From Oscillospiraceae bacterium (GTDB taxonomy: Bacteria; Bacillota; Clostridia; Oscillospirales; Oscillospiraceae): a DNA stretch of 37,822 nt. Location of the stretch: positions 1 to 37,822 of the forward strand of contig WQUY01000018.1 of assembly GCA_009781855.1 (NCBI GenBank), written 5' to 3'. Shown here piece by piece: positions 33,427 to 37,822 of this stretch (its first letter is position 1; each line of letters starts with the position of its first letter). A model generated the notes under the pieces. The model searched no databases. It was not told the origin of the DNA and saw only the letters and a list, made by a program, of their open reading frames with translations. The position numbers and the translations under genes are program-made.

Positions 33427-33452
33427 AAATATGACAACGGCATGTCATATTT
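33427..33452. promoter_or_regulatory. Perfect palindromic operator upstream of the WYL regulator
   Basis: AAATATGACA (33427-33436), a 6-base spacer, TGTCATATTT (33443-33452). It lies just upstream of a possible -10 box on the minus strand (TACAAT, 33420-33415), covering the -35 region. A regulator bound here would block or control its own gene. Confidence 0.75.
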
Positions 33453-33515
33453 GTGGCAAAAGATTTATGCTGTGGGCAACTGCCTAGTCGGTCACTACGA
33501 GTAATGCTATTCAAA

Positions 33516-34739
33516 TCAAAGCATTGTTATCGGAATAGATTTATCATTGCCTGCAACCGTAACAAGGTTATCATACGAGCAAACAACGCCGCCTTGCCCC
33601 CGCTTTACCGTCGGTATCTTGTCGATGACCCCAAACTTCTCAACATCTGACTTCAATGGATCGGCATGTTTCTTAATCTCAATCGGATACAGAGTACCGC
33701 CTTCTTCAATAAGAAGGTCAATCTCATTTCCGTCACGGTCACGATAAAAGTAAAGTGGTATATCCAATATTCCTTTGTTGGCATAGCTCTTTATGATTTC
33801 GCTAATTACAAATGTTTCAAAGAACGCCCCTGCCATTGCTCCATTTTTTAGCACATCCACCGTGTTCCAACGCGTAAGATAGGCTGCCAAGCCTGTATCT
33901 AAGAAGTAGAGCTTTGGTGTCTTGACCGTGCGTTTCGTGATGTTGTTGTGGTATGGCTGTAGCAAGTAAACCAAGTTAGATGTTACCAAAATTGAAAGCC
34001 ATCGCTGTGCCGTGGGCTGACTAACTCCAACATCACGAGCAAGTGAAGCTACGTTTAACAATTGACCTGTAAGGCTTGCAACCACGGTCATAAACTGCAA
34101 AAACTTCACTTCATCGCCGACCTGTGCCAAATCCCTCACATCTCGCGCAATATAGGTCGAAACATAGGCGGCGTAGAATACTCGCCAGTCAAAGTCCGAA
34201 TTGGCACAGAGTTCAGGAAAGCTGCCCCTGTGAACCATTTCCCAAACATCAGCGTATTCAATGTTTGCCTGTTCCTTTGCTCTGTTTGAGAAATACTCAT
34301 CCGTTGGCAAGAACGGCTCTCTAAAGGCAACATTACACCGCTCCCGCAAGGATAGTCCTAACAGATTGAGAATACCAAGCCGTCCGGCTAGAGACTCGCT
34401 CACATTTTTCATCATGGTAAATTGCTGAGAGCCGGATAGAAAGAACTGTCCTTTTTTCTTATCCCTGTCTAAAATGATTTTGATTTGCGGAAATAGGTTC
34501 GGAGCATACTGCACCTCGTCTACAAATACTGGCGGCGGGTTATCTTTGAAAAAAGTATTGCTCTGCTCAAATGCACTTGCAAGCTGAATCTTATCGTCCA
34601 ACGTAACATAGCTAGCATCGCCTGTAACTTCTTGAAGAAGTGTGGTTTTGCCGACTTGCCTAGCTCCTGTAACTAAGACAGCCCCAAACATCTTTGATAA
34701 CTTTGCAATCGCTTCATCTGCGTGGCGTTTATAATACAC
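33516..34739 (-). CDS. AAA-type ATPase with DUF4143 domain
   Basis: Start placed at GTG 34739, 6 bases after a full AAGGAGGTG ribosome binding site; an ATG 12 codons upstream lies before that site. The 407-residue protein has Walker A GARQVGKTT (about 25-33), Walker B VFVDEVQY (about 71-78), the sensor-like FLSGSQQFT, and a winged-helix-like middle (VSQPTAQRWLSIL). The C-terminal DUF4143 part has a nuclease-like NEIDLLIEEGGTLYPIEIKK (ExxD...ExK arrangement). Proteins of this family are very common in anaerobes, often patchily distributed and linked with mobile or defence regions. Their cellular role is not established. Confidence 0.9.
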   Translation of the reverse strand: MYYKRHADEAIAKLSKMFGAVLVTGARQVGKTTLLQEVTGDASYVTLDDKIQLASAFEQSNTFFKDNPPPVFVDEVQYAPNLFPQIKIILDRDKKKGQFFLSGSQQFTMMKNVSESLAGRLGILNLLGLSLRERCNVAFREPFLPTDEYFSNRAKEQANIEYADVWEMVHRGSFPELCANSDFDWRVFYAAYVSTYIARDVRDLAQVGDEVKFLQFMTVVASLTGQLLNVASLARDVGVSQPTAQRWLSILVTSNLVYLLQPYHNNITKRTVKTPKLYFLDTGLAAYLTRWNTVDVLKNGAMAGAFFETFVISEIIKSYANKGILDIPLYFYRDRDGNEIDLLIEEGGTLYPIEIKKHADPLKSDVEKFGVIDKIPTVKRGQGGVVCSYDNLVTVAGNDKSIPITML

Positions 34740-34780
34740 GCTTTGCACCTCCTTGTTCGGCAGATTTAATATCACATGTT

Positions 34781-34810
34781 ATTGTAGCCGAAACAATGCG
34801 AAAAAGTCAA
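34781..34810 (-). promoter_or_regulatory. Predicted promoter of the DUF4143 ATPase gene
   Basis: Minus strand: TTGACT (34810-34805), 18-base spacer, TACAAT (34786-34781), about 42 bases before the GTG start. Confidence 0.6.
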
Positions 34811-34876
34811 TATGAAATTGCTTTACGTTTATACCGATCAAAGAGATGATAGATTTTGAGCGACTTTGTGATATGA

Positions 34877-34984
34877 TTTTTCCGAAAATTACCTGATTTT
34901 TCAGTGGGTAACACTGAGGCAGTCTCAGCCGATGACCTCGCCCTCACAATCAAAATGCACAACATGGCCATGCGACAAATTTAA
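34877..34984 (+). pseudogene. Possible remnant of a protein-coding sequence
   Basis: An open frame of 35 codons without start codon context, ending TAA at 34982-34984. The residues (KLPDFSVGNTEAVSADDL and on to MHNMAMRQI) look like normal protein. It may be the C-terminal end of a decayed gene, or chance. Confidence 0.2.
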
Positions 34985-35131
34985 TCTCCACCAGTTACTA
35001 TAAAAGACAAAAGGTGGTATTACGATATTTTCATAGGCCGTTTTTTCTACACTTTTTAGATAACAGGACAAGTCAAAAAACACTTTTAAAAAATGCTACT
35101 GCGAAAATCAACCAGACCAGCTTACGTTTTA

Positions 35132-35160
35132 TTGACTTTCAAGCGATATTGCTCTATAAT
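35132..35160 (+). promoter_or_regulatory. Near-consensus promoter of the SPFH operon
   Basis: TTGACT (35132-35137), 17-base spacer, TATAAT (35155-35160). The leader to ATG 35210 is about 43 bases. Confidence 0.85.
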
Positions 35161-35209
35161 GGACTGCTGTATTATATCCTGAATGCAAGCAAGGAAAGGT
35201 GGTATTTTT

Positions 35210-36508
35210 ATGGCTGTTGTAGAAGTCATCAAATACAACGGAGGGCCGGATGTTTTTGCATGGAAATATCCAAGCGAAGAACTGGGTACATGGACACAGC
35301 TTATTGTGAATGAATCGCAAGAAGCAGTGCTATTTAAAGGCGGGCAGGCTCTTGATGTGTTTGGCGCAGGCAGACACACATTATCCACTGCCAATATTCC
35401 GATTTTAAATAAAATCATTAACCTGCCATTTGGCGGACGTTCGCCTTTTAAGGCAGAAGTTTGGTATGTAAACAAAATCCATTCTCTGGACATCAAATGG
35501 GGCACATCAACACCAATTCAGCTCAAAGACCCCAAATACAATATCTTCATACCCCTGCGCTCTTTTGGGCAGTTTGGTATTCAAATCGGCGATTCAAAGC
35601 AATTCCTTACCAAACTTGTCGGCACATTACCCAGTCTTGACAAAAACGATATCCTAAAATTCTTCAGGGGCGTGTATCTGACAAAAGTCAAGGATTCAAT
35701 ATCGTCATATCTGATTAATAAAGGCGTGAGTGTGCTTGAAATCAACGCCTATTTAGTCGAGCTCTCTGAGCATCTTAAAGAGCGCATTATGCCGACGATG
35801 GATGAATATGGCATCAATCTGCTGAACTTCTTTGTTAAGGACATCAATGTCCCGGAAGATGACCCTGCGGTTATAAAACTCAAAGAAGCTTTGGCAAAGA
35901 GAGCTGAAATGGACATTGTGGGCTTTAACTATGTGCAAGAACGATCATTTGACACATTGGAGGGCGCAGCCACGAACCCCGGCTCAGCCCAGTCGGGCAT
36001 GATGGGCGCCGGCATAGGCCTAGGCATGGGCTTTGGCGTCGGCGGAGCCATGGGCAACCAGGTCGGCGGATTGGCTCAGAATCTGAATGTTCAAGACACG
36101 AGAAGATGCCCAAATTGCAACCTTGAAATGGGTGCCACAGCGCGGTTTTGTCAATCATGCGGCTTTGATGTGCATAAGACAACTGCGGAAGTGGAAACAA
36201 TCGATATGACTGAGTGCAGCAAATGCGGCGCTGCATACTCAAAAAAATCAAAATTCTGTCCGGAATGCGGGGATTCATATAATCCATGCGCATCTTGCGG
36301 AGCAGACCTTGCAGTGGGCGCTACAGCTTGCCCCAAATGCGGCAAATCCGCACCCAAACCTTGTCCAAAATGCGGAACAAAGATTGAAAATGAAAATGTC
36401 AAGTTCTGCACCGAATGCGGGGAATCGCTTTTGAAAAAATGCGGTGAATGCGGTACCCAAATAGTCGGAGACCCAAAATTCTGCAATGAATGCGGGAATA
36501 AACTGTAA
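35210..36508 (+). CDS. SPFH/virion-core-like protein with five C-terminal zinc ribbons
   Basis: Start at ATG 35210 behind AAGGAAAGGTGG. The first about 250 residues of this 432-residue protein match the SPFH/Band-7-like virion core protein group (YdjI type): VEVIKYNGGPDVFAWKYPSE, QEAVLFKGGQALDVFGAGRHTL, LPSLDKNDILKFFRGVYLT. A Gly/Met-rich linker follows (about 265-290, GAGIGLGMGFGVGGAMG). Then come five zinc ribbons with paired CxxC: CPNC/CQSC, CSKC/CPEC, CASC/CPKC, CPKC/CTEC and CGEC/CNEC. Family members associate with membranes; YdjI of Bacillus is linked to envelope stress. First gene of a three-gene operon. Confidence 0.88.
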   Translation: MAVVEVIKYNGGPDVFAWKYPSEELGTWTQLIVNESQEAVLFKGGQALDVFGAGRHTLSTANIPILNKIINLPFGGRSPFKAEVWYVNKIHSLDIKWGTSTPIQLKDPKYNIFIPLRSFGQFGIQIGDSKQFLTKLVGTLPSLDKNDILKFFRGVYLTKVKDSISSYLINKGVSVLEINAYLVELSEHLKERIMPTMDEYGINLLNFFVKDINVPEDDPAVIKLKEALAKRAEMDIVGFNYVQERSFDTLEGAATNPGSAQSGMMGAGIGLGMGFGVGGAMGNQVGGLAQNLNVQDTRRCPNCNLEMGATARFCQSCGFDVHKTTAEVETIDMTECSKCGAAYSKKSKFCPECGDSYNPCASCGADLAVGATACPKCGKSAPKPCPKCGTKIENENVKFCTECGESLLKKCGECGTQIVGDPKFCNECGNKL

Positions 36509-36522
36509 GCGGAGGGATCAGT

Positions 36523-36963
36523 ATGCAAAATCGTAGTATTGTACCCATAGGGATAATCGGTCTGATTGTAATAGGCTTTACAATAGCGGGATTTTTTCTG
36601 TTGGAAATAGAAAGAGTTACGGTGAATATATGGGCGATTTCATTCCTGTTGTTTTCGCAGCTTGCACTGTTTGCAGGGCTGATTGGCATTCGTGCGACAA
36701 ACAATAAGCACAACAACGTCTTTCTCAAAGCAGGGATAACCACCTCATTGTTTTTATACTTTGTGATTACGCTGATCAGTGTGCTTTTTGCAGGAAGGTT
36801 TAGTGATAACCTGAATTTGTTTATACTCATCGAACTTGCAATCATAGCTGTTTTTGCGATAATCATTATTTCTGTCCTGGCGTGGTCACGCAGCATTGCA
36901 CGTCGCAATGAAGCGGACTTAGCCAAAGTCGGCACAAATGAACCCAAAAGAGGTGGATTCTAA
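36523..36963 (+). CDS. Small four-helix membrane protein
   Basis: The 146-residue product has four predicted membrane segments (about 6-27, 34-53, 65-88 and 93-114) and a hydrophilic C-terminal tail (RSIARRNEADLAKVGTNEPKRGG). No family is recognised. CGGAGGG precedes ATG 36523, and the gap to the SPFH gene is 14 bases. It is probably a membrane partner of the SPFH/zinc-ribbon proteins. Confidence 0.75.
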   Translation: MQNRSIVPIGIIGLIVIGFTIAGFFLLEIERVTVNIWAISFLLFSQLALFAGLIGIRATNNKHNNVFLKAGITTSLFLYFVITLISVLFAGRFSDNLNLFILIELAIIAVFAIIIISVLAWSRSIARRNEADLAKVGTNEPKRGGF

Positions 36964-37009
36964 CTCAGGCAGAAGCAGGATATGCATAAAATCTTTGGAG
37001 GTGCAAACC

Positions 37010-37639
37010 GTGGCACAAAAAGAAAAGAAACCGACATCGTGGGGCTGGATTATCTTTTGGTTTATTATATTTTGGCCGGTAGGGCTAGTTCTGCTCATCA
37101 AAAGATTATCAGTTGATAAAAGCGCAGCAATAAAAAATAATAAAGCGATTTCTATTGTGTCATATGTCCTTATGGGCATCGGTGCAATTTACCTCATCAT
37201 GGCCATTGCGGGAGAATCCGGCATGTGGGCAGCTGCAATCATTTTTGGAGGCGGCGGCATTTTAGTGAATCGCTATGCGCGAAAAGCAAAGCTCACGGGG
37301 GAGCGGTATAAAAACTATATCGGGCTGATAGTAAACCATAACCAGACCTCTATAGATAATATAGCTGCGGCGACCAACGTGCCCTATGACACCGTAGTAA
37401 AAGATTTGCAGAAAATGATCACTATGGGCTATTTTGTTGGTGCCCATATAGACATTGCCCAAAGAGAAATCGTATTAGCAAGACATGAGCCTATGCCGCA
37501 TCCGACAATGCCGTTTTCTGCCAATCAGGGGCAGGCTCAAATGCAGGAGCGTGTAGTAGTGTGCAGCAGTTGTGGTGCCAATAACAGAGTCGTAGGCTTC
37601 GTCGGCGAATGCGAATATTGCGGCTCGCCTTTGCAGTAA
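37010..37639 (+). CDS. Membrane protein with winged-helix-like and zinc-ribbon parts (GTG start)
   Basis: GTG 37010 is chosen because GGAGGTG lies 6 bases upstream; a longer frame from 36938 would overlap the previous gene. The 209-residue protein has three hydrophobic segments in its first half (WGWIIFWFIIFWPVGLVLLI; ISIVSYVLMGIGAIYLIMAI; WAAAIIFGGGGILV). A helix-turn-helix-like part follows (TSIDNIAAATNVPYDTVVKD then LQKMITMGYFVG, resembling PCI/wHTH modules), and a C-terminal zinc ribbon with VVCSSCG and CEYCGSPLQ. It is the last gene of the SPFH operon. Its combination of membrane, winged helix and ribbon suggests a scaffold or sensor role, not established. Confidence 0.78.
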   Translation: MAQKEKKPTSWGWIIFWFIIFWPVGLVLLIKRLSVDKSAAIKNNKAISIVSYVLMGIGAIYLIMAIAGESGMWAAAIIFGGGGILVNRYARKAKLTGERYKNYIGLIVNHNQTSIDNIAAATNVPYDTVVKDLQKMITMGYFVGAHIDIAQREIVLARHEPMPHPTMPFSANQGQAQMQERVVVCSSCGANNRVVGFVGECEYCGSPLQ

Positions 37640-37664
37640 GAAATTCTAGGAAAAAGATAAAATC

Positions 37665-37717
37665 CCCCAGCATTCAAAAGTGGCAGCGCAATGCTCCGCC
37701 AATCTGGAGTGCTGGGG
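37665..37717 (+). other. Branched stem-loop after the SPFH operon
   Basis: CCCCAGCATTC (37665-37675) pairs with GAGTGCTGGGG (37707-37717) with one G-U pair, and TGGC/GCCA plus AGC/GCT pair inside it. No T-run follows on the plus strand. It may end the operon transcript or form part of a structured repeat. Confidence 0.5.
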
Positions 37718-37760
37718 TGTTACTAATGATTTTCAGGGATGCTCTAAGCTTCCTGTGAAG

Positions 37761-37801
37761 ATTCCCCTCCTTGGAGGGGTGCCACGAAGTGGCGGGGTGG
37801 T
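37761..37801. repeat. Hairpin-rich element resembling a dispersed genomic repeat
   Basis: CCCCTCC-TT-GGAGGGG is directly followed by T and GCCAC-GAA-GTGGC, then GGGGTGGT. Double hairpins of this pattern (CCCCTCCxxGGAGGGGTGCCxxxxGGCGGGGTGGT) are familiar to me as repeats scattered through genomes of many Clostridia. Recognition is from memory; no second copy is visible in this window. Confidence 0.45.
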
Positions 37802-37822
37802 GCTCTTTTATCTCGCCCCCAA

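Larger units (their letters stand above)
34740..35209. other. Intergenic stretch with divergent promoters
   Basis: About 470 bases between the ATPase gene (minus) and the SPFH gene (plus). Predicted promoters for both lie at the two ends. Between them a 36-codon open frame (34877-34984) reads PDFSVGNTEAVSADDLALTI and has protein-like composition but no start site, possibly the tail of a decayed gene. The rest is AT-rich with no evident gene. Confidence 0.5.

Noticed and set aside
33516-34739. Complete toxin-antitoxin or defence island around the DUF4143 ATPase
   Set aside because: No partner toxin, antitoxin or nuclease gene is adjacent; the neighbours are a WYL/tag pair and an SPFH operon with their own promoters.

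Overview
The window reads as chromosomal DNA of an anaerobic Gram-positive bacterium, most likely a member of Clostridia (inference). The grounds are strong AGGAGG-type ribosome binding sites, frequent TTG and GTG starts with good Shine-Dalgarno spacing, S-layer-homology (SLH) proteins, a lipobox substrate-binding protein, tRNA genes with encoded CCA, and oxygen-sensitive enzyme families (2-hydroxyacyl-CoA dehydratase/benzoyl-CoA reductase type, ferredoxin).

Layout. 1-1.5 kb: two convergent SLH surface-protein genes, the first cut by the window edge. 1.6-4.1 kb: a consensus promoter followed by a proline/glutamate/lysine repeat protein and a membrane-anchored acidic-repeat protein. 4.3-8.0 kb: an operon with a zinc alcohol/polyol dehydrogenase, a split transketolase (two genes) and a short-chain dehydrogenase, probably for sugar or polyol use. 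8.1-9.5 kb: a MATE exporter. 9.6-27.7 kb: the most unusual part, a large catabolic-looking locus. It holds a minus-strand pair (dehydratase/reductase subunit of HgdA/BcrB type plus a URO-D-fold protein). Divergent from it is a plus-strand operon: second URO-D-fold protein, HgdC-type ATPase, HgdB/BcrC-type subunit, second HgdC-type ATPase, CoA-transferase, AprA/fumarate-reductase-like flavoprotein and a two-cluster ferredoxin. A PucR-type regulator and a complete Dpp/Opp-type ABC importer follow, closed by a perfect 17-bp terminator.

27.7-29.5 kb: MurF, then tRNA-Met and tRNA-Glu behind a consensus promoter. 29.9-37.6 kb: a zinc-ribbon membrane protein, 3-methyladenine DNA glycosylase I with a WYL regulator (both next to the same palindromic operator), an AAA/DUF4143 ATPase, and a three-gene SPFH/zinc-ribbon/membrane module. 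The last 60 bases carry a hairpin-rich element resembling a dispersed genomic repeat.

How the genes may work together (inference): the ABC importer brings in an acid or peptide-like compound, the CoA-transferase makes its thioester, and the ATP-driven activator pair fires low-potential electrons into the two-subunit iron-sulfur reductase/dehydratase. The flavoprotein/ferredoxin pair supplies or takes up electrons, and the URO-D-fold proteins do methyl transfer or another step on the same substrate. PucR probably senses the compound. The substrate cannot be read from the sequence. The presence of two different activator ATPases resembles the benzoyl-CoA reductase architecture (BcrABCD/BzdNOPQ) more than the simple dehydratases, which use one activator gene.
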